From: G001797105 sp964528155
Lineage (GTDB): Bacteria > Chloroflexota > Anaerolineae > Anaerolineales > E44-bin32
DNA: 22,886 nucleotides
Assembly (NCBI GenBank): GCA_964528155.1
Contig: CAZGRL010000058.1
Coordinates: 1 to 22,886 of the forward strand
Direction of reading: 5' to 3'
The notes beneath the pieces were generated by a model. That model was not told the DNA's origin. It searched no databases and saw only the letters and a program-made list of their open reading frames with translations. Below, piece by piece: positions 16,277-22,886 of the stretch (position 1 is the first letter of the stretch; each line of letters opens with the position of its first letter). The translations under genes and the position numbers were made by a program.

Positions 16277-18622
16277 CTAGCTGTGGCGACGCCGGACCAG
16301 CGGCAGCGCGACCAGCCCCAAGACAACGCCGATGCCCGGGCAAGTGGGACCCACTCCGTTCGTCTCGGATGACTGTGCAGCCGCGGGCGGTCGAAGCTCG
16401 ATCTCCGGCATGTTCGTCTGTGGTTCGGATGAAGACGCCGCCGGGATCTCGACGGGATCTCCCGGTTCATCCGCACCCACGATCTCGTAGGCCGTATCCC
16501 CGGCGATCACGATCACCCGAGGACCGAGCGCTAGGGCCTGTCCTACCTCAGGTAGGGAGTCGGCCAGCGCGAAATAGTCGGGCGAGAGGAATGGGACATG
16601 GACCGTTTTCATCGTCTCCGGATCATAGCGGGTGTCGGTCCACACCTCATCCACCAGACGGAATGTGTTGGGTCCGGCAAGCCGCACGACATCCGCCGAG
16701 GCGGCGGGCGGCGCAAGCGGGATGTCGGCTCCGCCCAAAGCTGATTCAGCAGCGGCGCGCTCCACGGCGGACTGGCCGCTGACCTCGGTCGGCATCGCCA
16801 CGAACTGCTTGTACGCCTCTTCGGCGATATCGTTCTGGGCACCCGCGCCGAGCATCTGTGGCTCGGTCACAAGGAACGACGTGTAGGGGGTGACGATGCC
16901 GTAGCGGATGCTGAGCTTCACGATCTGGTCGACGATCTCCTGTTCCGGTCCCTCGAGGCGGATCTGATTGAGCAGGTAGCCGATCTTGCGAGTGGCCCAC
17001 AGGCGCGGCAAGAAGTCCGGCCCTCCGGAACTGCGAAGGCGCTGGTCCTCATAAGTGAAGTACTTCAGCTCTCCATTTACCGACCCGGACAATTCGATGG
17101 TTTCCGCGCCGCCATTTCGGTACCGGCCGACCACGACCAGTTGCCCTCCGGCGAAGATGTCTGGGAGTGGATCGGGGAAGATGTCGAAGGCGGAGGCACC
17201 CCTGAAGTTGATGTCGATGTCCATCAGGACAGGCTGGCTGACCTTGTCGTAAAAGCCGGATACGATCTCGTCGATCGACTGGCCCGGAGTGACGTACGAC
17301 GTCGTTCCATGATGATCCTGGGCGAGCGAGTCGAGCAGGTAGGTATCCACGTCATAGCCGACGCCGAAGGCAAAGAGCCGGAGATCTTTCGGAGCGGATC
17401 GTTCGATGTCTTTCAGGATGTCCTTTGAGTCCGTCACGCCCTCGGTAGGCAGGCCGTCGGTCAGGAAGATCACCATCTCCGGCCTCTCCCCGTTCATCAT
17501 ATCCACTGCCTCGAGCAACGCCCGATCGATGTCGGTGGCGCCGCGCGCCGACAGACCTTCGAGCCAGCGCACAGCCTCGGGTGCCTCGTCCGCCGGGCGC
17601 AAGCTGGAGGCGAAGGCGCGCGTCCCGGAGCTGAAGGCGATCACGTTGAACCGGTCGCCCGGGTTCAGGTGATCGAGGGCGTATGCCAGCGCCGTCTGCG
17701 CCTGCATGAACTTCTCGCCCTCCATGCTGCCGGACTGATCCAGTACGAAGATCACGTCCTTGGGGATCACCCGGCGCCGATCATTCTCAAGGCTCGGCGC
17801 AGCCAGCAGGAGGAAGTAGCCACTCGTATCTTCTGAATCAGGATCACGGTAGCTCAGCAGGCTGAGGCCGATGTCTTCTTGGGACACGCTGTAATAAAGC
17901 TCGAAATCTCGATCGGGAGTGACGTTTGAGTCCTCGTAGCTGGCAGAGAACCGGCGCGACCCCTGGCGATCGATGGCGATTGGGTGCGAAGGGGAGTAGA
18001 TCGCGGCCACCGGCTGCTCGGAGGTGACATCGACACTCACGCTGACGTCCTCCAGGGGAGCCGACGAGAACTTCTCCGTGTTGAGGGGATAGCTGTAGCG
18101 GATCAGGCCGGCGTCGGCCTGTAGCACCTGGGTGTACTCGAGCTCAATCCGCCGCTCGGAGCCCGGAGGGACGGGAAAGATCGAGGCCTGGAAGGCGCCT
18201 CGGTCCACGTACTCGAGCAGGGCCGGGTCGCGGAGCGTGCGCACAATCTCCTCGTATTGTCGGCGGGCCTCTTCCCGCGTCAGCACTTTCCCTTGAACCG
18301 GCTCTCCGTCGATCCAAAGGGTGAAACTGCTCACGGCGGCATCGATGGGCAGCGGAAAGACATAGGTCCCTTCGACAGTCCAATCGTTGTCATTGCGGAA
18401 GACCTGATCGACGTGGGTCGTGGCGACCTGGCTATCGATCGTCACATGCACTCTGTGATAGCGGATGGCCAGTTGCTGGATCGGCGGCGGGGGTGGGCAC
18501 GGCCCGTCCAGGCAGATAGGCGGGTCCGGGATGATGATCCCGTCGGCCAACGCCGGGAAGGCTGTCAAGGCGGCGGTCACAAGAGGGAGCAGGGCGATCA
18601 AGCAGGTTCTCAGGCGGCGCAT
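16277..18622 (-). CDS. VIT and von Willebrand factor A domain surface protein
   Basis: A secreted 781-residue protein organised like inter-alpha-trypsin-inhibitor heavy chains. A signal peptide (about 1-26, ending FPALA-DG) is followed by a Pro-rich stretch. The VIT domain spans about 45-170, with FPLPIDAAVSSFTLWIDG and an REEARRQYEE motif. The VWA domain starts at about 290 with an intact MIDAS: D295-x-S-x-S in LDQSGSM, Thr in RGATDIDRAL and Asp in IFLTDGLPTEG. Adhesion or metal-dependent binding is expected. The C-terminus is tripartite: TCPGIG, a hydrophobic run and RRRHS. The ATG at 18622 has GAGGAGG upstream. A possible - strand TATAAG (18651-18656) lacks a matching -35. Confidence 0.92.
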   Translation of the reverse strand: MRRLRTCLIALLPLVTAALTAFPALADGIIIPDPPICLDGPCPPPPPIQQLAIRYHRVHVTIDSQVATTHVDQVFRNDNDWTVEGTYVFPLPIDAAVSSFTLWIDGEPVQGKVLTREEARRQYEEIVRTLRDPALLEYVDRGAFQASIFPVPPGSERRIELEYTQVLQADAGLIRYSYPLNTEKFSSAPLEDVSVSVDVTSEQPVAAIYSPSHPIAIDRQGSRRFSASYEDSNVTPDRDFELYYSVSQEDIGLSLLSYRDPDSEDTSGYFLLLAAPSLENDRRRVIPKDVIFVLDQSGSMEGEKFMQAQTALAYALDHLNPGDRFNVIAFSSGTRAFASSLRPADEAPEAVRWLEGLSARGATDIDRALLEAVDMMNGERPEMVIFLTDGLPTEGVTDSKDILKDIERSAPKDLRLFAFGVGYDVDTYLLDSLAQDHHGTTSYVTPGQSIDEIVSGFYDKVSQPVLMDIDINFRGASAFDIFPDPLPDIFAGGQLVVVGRYRNGGAETIELSGSVNGELKYFTYEDQRLRSSGGPDFLPRLWATRKIGYLLNQIRLEGPEQEIVDQIVKLSIRYGIVTPYTSFLVTEPQMLGAGAQNDIAEEAYKQFVAMPTEVSGQSAVERAAAESALGGADIPLAPPAASADVVRLAGPNTFRLVDEVWTDTRYDPETMKTVHVPFLSPDYFALADSLPEVGQALALGPRVIVIAGDTAYEIVGADEPGDPVEIPAASSSEPQTNMPEIELRPPAAAQSSETNGVGPTCPGIGVVLGLVALPLVRRRHS

Positions 18623-18765
18623 AGGTCCTCCTCGGTGGCGTTGCGGCCGGGCTTATACCCATGACGTTTTCGGGCCGGCCAGGGTTCCCGGAGTGTCTCT
18701 CATGCAGCACCTGTCAATGCCCCGTGGCACCCGGCGGGCCGATCCCCTCTCAGGCGGAGGAATAG

Positions 18766-18818
18766 GGCCCTGTTGAAGGGTCAGGTCGGCTTTGCCGACC
18801 TGACCCTTCAACAGGGCC
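18766..18818. repeat. 53-bp perfect hairpin (25-bp arms, TTT loop)
   Basis: Arms at 18766-18790 and 18794-18818 are perfect complements over 25 bp around a TTT loop. The outer and inner parts match the hairpin at 38-90 at 17 of 25 arm positions (including GGCC at the base and GTTGAA at arm positions 7-12). It lies in the divergent region between the VIT/VWA gene and prfA, upstream of both, so it is not positioned as a terminator for either. Confidence 0.95.
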
Positions 18819-18822
18819 TCAT

Positions 18823-18853
18823 CCCCCTCTCCGCCTTTAGGGCGGAGAGGGGG
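18823..18853. repeat. Short hairpin between two 53-bp hairpins (13-bp arms)
   Basis: CCCCCTCTCCGCC (18823-18835) pairs perfectly with 18841-18853 around TTTAG. A purine-rich tract (GGGGGCAGGGGGCGAGGGGG region, to 18868) follows. The geometry differs from the two flanking hairpins, and it may be a spacer element or a separate repeat type. Confidence 0.85.
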
Positions 18854-18874
18854 CAGGGGGCGAGGGGGAATGAA

Positions 18875-18927
18875 TTGATTGATGAGCGAAGGGGACGGCT
18901 ACGCCGTCCCCTTCGCTCATCAATCAA
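18875..18927. repeat. 53-bp perfect hairpin (25-bp arms, TAC loop)
   Basis: Arms at 18875-18899 and 18903-18927 are perfect complements over 25 bp around a TAC loop. The centre, GGGGACGGCTACGCCGTCCCC less its first and last bases, resembles that of the hairpin at 38-90. The right arm ends 18 bp before the prfA -10 element, so it covers the position of the -35 hexamer. Confidence 0.95.
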
Positions 18928-18942
18928 CTTGTGCGCTCACGA

Positions 18943-18951
18943 TGGTATAAT
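18943..18951 (+). promoter_or_regulatory. Extended -10 promoter of the prfA operon
   Basis: TGG-TATAAT at 18943-18951 is an extended -10 element with a perfect hexamer. The -35 position (about 18923-18928) reads ATCAAC-like sequence inside the hairpin arm, a poor match, as is common when an extended -10 is present. Transcription would begin near 18958. Confidence 0.65.
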
Positions 18952-18961
18952 CGTCTCAAGC

Positions 18962-18988
18962 CTCCCACCGACCTCGTGGGAGTTTATT
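18962..18988 (+). promoter_or_regulatory. Leader hairpin with T-run before prfA (possible attenuator)
   Basis: CTCCCAC (18962-18968) pairs with GTGGGAG (18976-18982) around CGACCTC, followed by TTTATT. It sits between the predicted start of transcription and the prfA start codon. The GGGAG of the right arm is also the only plausible ribosome binding site for starts at 18993 or nearby, so the stem could control termination or translation. Confidence 0.5.
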
Positions 18989-19001
18989 GTGTGTGGTCGT
19001 G

Positions 19002-20063
19002 ATGCAGGAAAAACTGTCTGCGGTCGAAGATCGCTTCAAGGAAATCGAGCACGATCTGGCTCACGCGGGCGCCGATCATCAGCGGGTCGCCGAACTGGCA
19101 CAAGAGCGGGCGGAGCTCGAGCCGATTGTGTCTGCTTTTCGTCGATATCGGGGGCTGGGCGAGGAGCTAGACGAAGCGCGCCTGCTCCTGGATGGCGATG
19201 ATCAAGACATCCGCGATCTGGCGCAGGCCGAGGTAGCGCGCATCGAGCCGGCCCTACACGAGCTGGAGGAGGAGCTCCGCTCGATGCTCCTCCCGCGCGA
19301 TCCGCGCGATAGCCGTAACGTGATCGTTGAGATCCGAGCCGGAACAGGCGGCGAGGAAGCAGCCCTCTTCGCGGCTGATCTCTTCCGCATGTACGCCCGC
19401 TATGCCGAAGCGCACTCGTGGAAGGCCGAGGTGCTCTCGCAACACGAGACGGGGATCGGGGGATTCAAGGAGATCATCTTCGAAGTCAAGGGCAAAGGCG
19501 CCTACTCGAGACTCAAGTATGAATCAGGGGTGCACCGGGTCCAGCGCGTCCCGACAACGGAGTCGCAGGGGCGCATTCATACTTCGACGGCGACCGTCGC
19601 CGTGTTGGCCGAGACCGACGAAGTCGAGGTCGACATCCCTGAGAAGGAAATTCGGATGGACGTGTATCGCTCCGCCGGTGCAGGCGGCCAGAACGTCCAG
19701 AAGAATTCGACAGCCGTTCGCTTGACACATCTTCCAACGGGGATCGTGGTCCAGTGTCAGGATGAGCGCTCACAACTGCAGAATCGCCTCCGGGCGATGA
19801 GCATCCTGCGAGCGAGGCTGTACCAGATCGCAGTCGAGAAGCAACAAGCCGAGGAGGACGCTACCCGGCGTTCCCAGGTCGGCAGCGGTGAGCGGTCGGA
19901 GAAGATCAGGACGTATAACTTCCCGCAATCTCGGGTGACCGATCACCGGATCGGTATCTCGGTGCACAATCTCCCGGCCGTGCTCGACGGTGAGCTCGAT
20001 CCGTTCATCGACGAACTGGCAACCCGAGAGCAGGCCGAGCGTCTGCAAGCCGCAGAAGTCTGA
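19002..20063 (+). CDS. prfA: Peptide chain release factor 1
   Basis: RF1 recognises UAA and UAG in the ribosomal A site and triggers peptidyl-tRNA hydrolysis. The protein has 353 residues from the ATG at 19002. The GGQ motif is at 228-230 in GAGGQNVQKN, and the stop-codon recognition motif of RF1 (P-x-T) is P184-T185-T186 in RVPTTESQGR; RF2 would have S-P-F there. VRAGTGG-type sequence (EIRAGTGGEEAALFA) and THLPTGIVVQCQDERSQ are diagnostic. The start is ambiguous: in-frame TTG 18987, GTG 18993, GTG 18999 and ATG 19002 all precede the conserved N-terminus, and only 18993 has a GGGAG at normal spacing. It leads an operon with its own methyltransferase. Confidence 0.95.
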   Translation: MQEKLSAVEDRFKEIEHDLAHAGADHQRVAELAQERAELEPIVSAFRRYRGLGEELDEARLLLDGDDQDIRDLAQAEVARIEPALHELEEELRSMLLPRDPRDSRNVIVEIRAGTGGEEAALFAADLFRMYARYAEAHSWKAEVLSQHETGIGGFKEIIFEVKGKGAYSRLKYESGVHRVQRVPTTESQGRIHTSTATVAVLAETDEVEVDIPEKEIRMDVYRSAGAGGQNVQKNSTAVRLTHLPTGIVVQCQDERSQLQNRLRAMSILRARLYQIAVEKQQAEEDATRRSQVGSGERSEKIRTYNFPQSRVTDHRIGISVHNLPAVLDGELDPFIDELATREQAERLQAAEV

Positions 20064-20066
20064 CCG

Positions 20067-20927
20067 TTGTCCCCCCAACGCACGATCGGCGCCGCGCAAG
20101 CCCTGGCGCGCCGGACCCTGGCCGGAATCAGCGAAACACCCACCCTCGACACGCAGCTTGTGCTGGCGGACTTGCTCGGTCGTTCGCGCTCCTGGGTGCT
20201 GGCTCATCCGGAGTTCTGCCTGGGGCCGGGTGAAGATCGCGCTTTCGCCGACGCACTGGCCCGGCTTGCTGATGGAGAGCCCCTACCCTACGTCCTGGGG
20301 TGGTGGGAGTTCTATGGGCGGCGTTTCCTGGTGACACCTGCGGTCCTCATCCCCAGGCCGGAGACCGAACTTCTCGTTGAGCGCGCCCTGGGCGCCATTC
20401 GATCGGATCCTCGACCGGAAAAGGTGATCGAGGTAGGCACCGGCTCCGGCTGTGTCGCCGTGTCTCTGGCCGCGGAGGTCCCTGGCCTAAAGGTGATCGC
20501 TACAGACATCTCGGGCATGGCGCTCGAGGTCTGTCGAGAGAATGCGCATCGCCATGGTGTCGGCGATCAGATCGATCTGGTTCAGGCAGATCTGCTTGGA
20601 CCGTTGTCCGGACCGCTCGATCTGATCCTCGCCAATCTGCCCTACATCCCTTCTCCAGATCTTGGCAGTCTTTCGGTCTCCAGACGGGAGCCGGGATTGG
20701 CTCTGGACGGAGGGGCAGATGGGCTCGACTTCCTACGGCGGATTCTCGGGCAGGTTCGGCAAGCGGCAGTCACCGGGGGCGTAGTCCTTCTTGAAATTGG
20801 CGCCGGTCAGGGTTCCACGGCGATTGCGGCGGCCAATTCCGCCTTCCCTTCTGCCGCCGCCCGGGTGATCCCGGATCTGGCGGGACGCGATCGGCTCCTG
20901 GAGATCAGGTTGGGGCGATATGGCTGA
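20067..20927 (+). CDS. prmC: Release factor glutamine N5-methyltransferase
   Basis: PrmC methylates the Gln of the GGQ motif of release factors using S-adenosylmethionine, which fits its position right behind prfA (3 bp between stop and the TTG start at 20067). The 286-residue protein has an N-terminal helical domain with EPLPYVLGWWEFYG (71-84) and LIPRPETE (94-101), then the SAM site EVGTGSGCV (122-130). The catalytic loop, normally N-P-P-Y, reads N190-L-P-Y193: the first Pro is replaced by Leu. Asn and Tyr, which position the target amide, are kept, so activity is likely. The end overlaps the next gene by 8 bp. Confidence 0.93.
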   Translation: MSPQRTIGAAQALARRTLAGISETPTLDTQLVLADLLGRSRSWVLAHPEFCLGPGEDRAFADALARLADGEPLPYVLGWWEFYGRRFLVTPAVLIPRPETELLVERALGAIRSDPRPEKVIEVGTGSGCVAVSLAAEVPGLKVIATDISGMALEVCRENAHRHGVGDQIDLVQADLLGPLSGPLDLILANLPYIPSPDLGSLSVSRREPGLALDGGADGLDFLRRILGQVRQAAVTGGVVLLEIGAGQGSTAIAAANSAFPSAAARVIPDLAGRDRLLEIRLGRYG

Positions 20928-21552
20928 GCGCCAGACCGAACGCATCCCTATCGACGATCCTCGGGCGCTGCCTCGGGCCGTCGAGATCCTGCGGGCCGGA
21001 AAGCTGGTGGCATATCCAACGGACACGGTCTACGGCCTGGGCGCGCTCGTCCATGACGATCAGGCCATCCGCGAACTCTATCGGGTGAAGGGAAGGGGAT
21101 CGGAGAAAGCCGTCCCGATCCTGTTGGGAAGCTCAGACGACCTCATCCTAGTGGCGATGGATCCTCCGCAGATGGCCCTGGTGCTGGCGAGGCGTTTCTG
21201 GCCGGGCGCACTGACGCTGATCGTCCCTCAACGACCGGGGCTCCCCGCCTCGCTCAGTCCCGACGAGACAATTGGGGTCAGGGTTCCGGACCATGACTTT
21301 GCGCTCTCATTGCTCAGGCTCGCCGGTCCGCTGGCTACAACGTCGGCCAATCCCTCCGGTGGAGAAAGTGCTTTGACCCCGGACGAGGTCATGCGGGGGA
21401 TCGGCGGTCGCTTCGGTTTGCTGCTTGACGGAGGCGCCACTCCCGGGAGTCGCCCTTCGACGGTCGTCGACTGCACTGGGTCATCCCCTCGAATCCTGCG
21501 ACCCGGCCCGATCAGCCTTGACGAGATTCGTCTCGCTCTCGGGCTTGCGTGA
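20920..21552 (+). CDS. tsaC: L-threonylcarbamoyladenylate synthase (YrdC/Sua5 family)
   Basis: This makes threonylcarbamoyl-AMP from threonine, bicarbonate and ATP for the t6A37 modification of ANN-decoding tRNAs. The 210-residue protein consists of the YrdC domain alone (TsaC length, lacking the Sua5 C-terminal domain). Visible motifs are YPTDTVYGLGA (32-42), LYRVKGRGSEKAVPILL (substrate-binding K-x-R region), RFWPGALTLIV, IGVRVPDH, and TTSANPSGG. The ATG at 20920 lies inside the end of prmC, indicating coupled translation. Prokaryotic operons often join prfA, prmC and tsaC in this order. A weak terminator candidate follows. Confidence 0.95.
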   Translation: MAERQTERIPIDDPRALPRAVEILRAGKLVAYPTDTVYGLGALVHDDQAIRELYRVKGRGSEKAVPILLGSSDDLILVAMDPPQMALVLARRFWPGALTLIVPQRPGLPASLSPDETIGVRVPDHDFALSLLRLAGPLATTSANPSGGESALTPDEVMRGIGGRFGLLLDGGATPGSRPSTVVDCTGSSPRILRPGPISLDEIRLALGLA

Positions 21553-21641
21553 CCTGGCCCTTTCTTAGCCGATGTTAAGCACGGTTTCATGGCAGCCTTA
21601 TCCTGCTGTGCAGAATATAGGTTGCATTCTCCTCCTCTTCC

Positions 21642-21690
21642 CCGCGCGACCGAGACCTGAGCCATCCCGGCCGCGCGGTTCCGTTTTCCA
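21642..21690 (+). terminator. Possible terminator after the prfA operon
   Basis: CCGCGCG (21642-21648) can pair with CGCGCGG (21672-21678), followed by TTCCGTTTT. The loop is long (23 nt), so this is a modest candidate. It lies in the 214-bp convergent region before the esterase gene. A second small stem, CCGGAG/CTCCGG (about 21736-21752), has no T-run. Confidence 0.35.
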
Positions 21691-21766
21691 GATAAGTCTG
21701 CCATTGGACATCGGGCCTGTGTTCCGAATTCGAGCTCCGGAGTGACCCTCCGGGTGAACTCGTTCT

Positions 21767-22732
21767 CTACCACCCCAGGTCGTACCAGCGCAGATAGGAC
21801 TCCAGGTGCGCGGTCCAATACGCAGGAGTGTGTTCGCCCGGGTATGTGTGTGATTGATAGAGGATTCCCGACTCGTCCAATACGCCTCGGAGCTTGGCCA
21901 GGTCAAAGCGCAGGGTGTCATGATCGCCCATGTCAATCCAGATGCGTGGAGCCTGTGATGGTGGGATCGCCGGAGCCCAATCAGGGATGCGGAAGATGTC
22001 GGGGGCCAGCACGCCCGGACTGTGGAGGCCGATAGAGGCGAATAGATCTGGGTGCAGCAGGCCGATTCGCAGCGCCCATCCGCCGCCGCGCGATATGCCC
22101 CCGATCGCTCGGCCTGATCGGCTGGTGATGGTGCGGTAGTGCGTGTCGATATACGGAACGAGGACTTGAGGGATTGCCTGCTCCAGATCGATCCCCGTGC
22201 GTTCCCAGGGCATGACGATCAGGGCCGGAGAGATCTCCCCGGCAGCCAGCAACGTGTCCATCGTCTCATCCACTCCGAGGTCGTCCCACTGGCTATCCGT
22301 GAAGGTCAAACCGTGAAGGAGGTACAAGACCGGGAAGCGCGCAGAGGACTGGGTGTCGAAACACGCGGGGAGATAGATTCGAATGGGCAAGTTCCTCGGA
22401 AGGTGGTCGTCGGCGACCTCGGTCCTGATGATGCGGCCCGGCTGCCCTTCACATGCGAGAACGGTCCGGACGGGCCGGGGCGTGCGTGTTGGGGTTCGTG
22501 TCAGCAGGATCGTTGTCGAAGATGGAGAAGGAGCCGGCGTGCGCGATGGAGTCGAGCTTGCGGCGCTGGTGGGCGTGAGCTGGGGCGTGCACGCTGCGAT
22601 CGTCATGATCGCCACGGTCACGCCCAGGATGCGCCGCGTCGTCGAAAAGGAAACCCCGTCGGCTGCGGATTGCCGCAGAACGACGGGGGCGCCTGTTGGC
22701 CTGAGTCTATGCCGTCCCGATCCGGTCGTCAA
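21767..22732 (-). CDS. Esterase-D-like alpha/beta hydrolase lipoprotein
   Basis: A secreted lipid-anchored serine hydrolase of the putative esterase (enterochelin esterase/esterase D-like) family. The signal region TTRRILGVTVAIMTIAAC ends in a lipobox (IAAC, Cys48), followed by a Thr/Ser/Pro linker (about 49-88). The hydrolase domain shows PVLYLLHGLTFTDSQW (oxyanion region), the nucleophile elbow GISRG with Ser214, DMGDHDTLRF and the catalytic-His region YPGEHTPAYW. The natural ester is unknown; feruloyl/acetyl-xylan or siderophore esters are family precedents. The start is doubtful: TTG 22732 is the only one giving a proper signal peptide, but it has no good ribosome binding site and puts 47 residues before the Cys. 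GTG 22621 and GTG 22615 leave too short a signal. Confidence 0.85.
   Translation of the reverse strand: MTTGSGRHRLRPTGAPVVLRQSAADGVSFSTTRRILGVTVAIMTIAACTPQLTPTSAASSTPSRTPAPSPSSTTILLTRTPTRTPRPVRTVLACEGQPGRIIRTEVADDHLPRNLPIRIYLPACFDTQSSARFPVLYLLHGLTFTDSQWDDLGVDETMDTLLAAGEISPALIVMPWERTGIDLEQAIPQVLVPYIDTHYRTITSRSGRAIGGISRGGGWALRIGLLHPDLFASIGLHSPGVLAPDIFRIPDWAPAIPPSQAPRIWIDMGDHDTLRFDLAKLRGVLDESGILYQSHTYPGEHTPAYWTAHLESYLRWYDLGW
22642..22688 (-). terminator. Terminator-like hairpin at the 5' end of the esterase gene
   Basis: On the - strand CCCCGTCG and CGACGGGG (22681-22688 and 22654-22661) enclose a second perfect stem, CTGCGG/CCGCAG, with loop CAAT, and the stem is followed by TTTCCTTTT. This is the form of an intrinsic terminator, but it lies downstream of the esterase promoter and inside the predicted coding start. 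Attenuation of the esterase is one explanation; a later true start is another. Confidence 0.6.
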
Positions 22733-22788
22733 GATGAGCGCGCACCTTGTGGCGTCGGCTGGCCTTCGCTCCGTAGGTCCATTCGGCG

Positions 22789-22817
22789 ATTATAGTGTTC
22801 CGGCTTGACTCCATCAA
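22789..22817 (-). promoter_or_regulatory. Sigma-70 promoter of the esterase gene
   Basis: TTGATG (complement of 22812-22817) is separated by exactly 17 bp from a perfect TATAAT (complement of 22789-22794). This is the best promoter match in the window. Transcription would start near 22782, 50 bases before the TTG at 22732. Confidence 0.7.
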
Positions 22818-22832
22818 GCAAGCCGTGGAGTC
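22801..22832. repeat. Two interleaved 7-bp dyads over the esterase -35
   Basis: CGGCTTG (22801-22807) with CAAGCCG (22819-22825), and GACTCCA (22807-22813) with TGGAGTC (22826-22832), are two interleaved inverted repeats. Both overlap the -35 element of the esterase promoter, so an operator is one reading. The remaining bases to the window end (22833-22886) show only a small GCAAG/CTTGC stem and no gene. Confidence 0.5.
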
Positions 22833-22886
22833 GGGTGCATTCCATTTCGGGGGGCAAGGAACTTGCACAGGGGGATATCACACCGC

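Noticed and set aside
18766..18927. CRISPR-like array of palindromic repeats
   Set aside because: The repeats are not identical, there are only three stems of two types, the spacing is irregular and no cas gene is present.

Overview
The window is a GC-rich stretch of bacterial chromosome, most likely from a member of the Chloroflexota (Anaerolineae-like). This rests on style rather than a marker gene: secreted proteins and lipoproteins with Thr/Pro/Ala-rich linkers, a BMP-type nucleoside ABC importer, a sortase, a VIT/VWA surface protein, and frequent TTG/GTG starts. A run of ten N at 2832-2841 shows that this is a scaffolded draft assembly, perhaps metagenomic. No rRNA, tRNA, CRISPR array, transposase or phage gene was found.

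Layout. 1-2750: a 53-bp perfect hairpin, then a conserved protein of unknown function (206-1141) and a lipoprotein with a clan GH-A glycosidase-like barrel (1202-2749), both on +. 2750-2959: a convergent intergenic stretch with the scaffold gap inside an inverted repeat. 2960-7940 (-): a complete BMP-family ABC importer transcribed permease, permease, binding lipoprotein, double ATPase, with a perfect palindrome between the last two. 8315-9499 (-): a saccharopine/lysine dehydrogenase-like oxidoreductase. 9768-10781 (-): a YgfZ-type protein. 11073-14241 (+): a sortase, a small basic membrane protein, and a membrane sensor with a class III cyclase domain that has lost its canonical catalytic residues. 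14690-16069 (+): an N-terminally anchored surface protein with a Thr-Lys-Pro linker, followed by a strong terminator. 16277-18622 (-): a VIT/VWA protein with a C-terminal Cys/TM/Arg tail. 18766-18927: three hairpins in tandem. 19002-21552 (+): the compact operon prfA-prmC-tsaC (peptide-chain release factor 1, its methyltransferase, and a tRNA t6A enzyme). 21767-22732 (-): an esterase lipoprotein with a clear promoter and a terminator-like hairpin near its 5' end.

The housekeeping parts are a translation-quality operon, a nucleoside or related importer, and an Fe-S/folate protein. The more unusual parts are surface related (sortase, VIT/VWA protein, linker protein, glycosidase, esterase) plus one sensory pseudo-cyclase. 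The strongest unexplained signal is a family of three perfect hairpins at 38-90, 18766-18818 and 18875-18927. Each has exactly 25-bp arms and a 3-nt loop. They share a core next to the loop but diverge outward, with every substitution compensated on the other arm. They look like a structured dispersed element rather than ordinary terminators.
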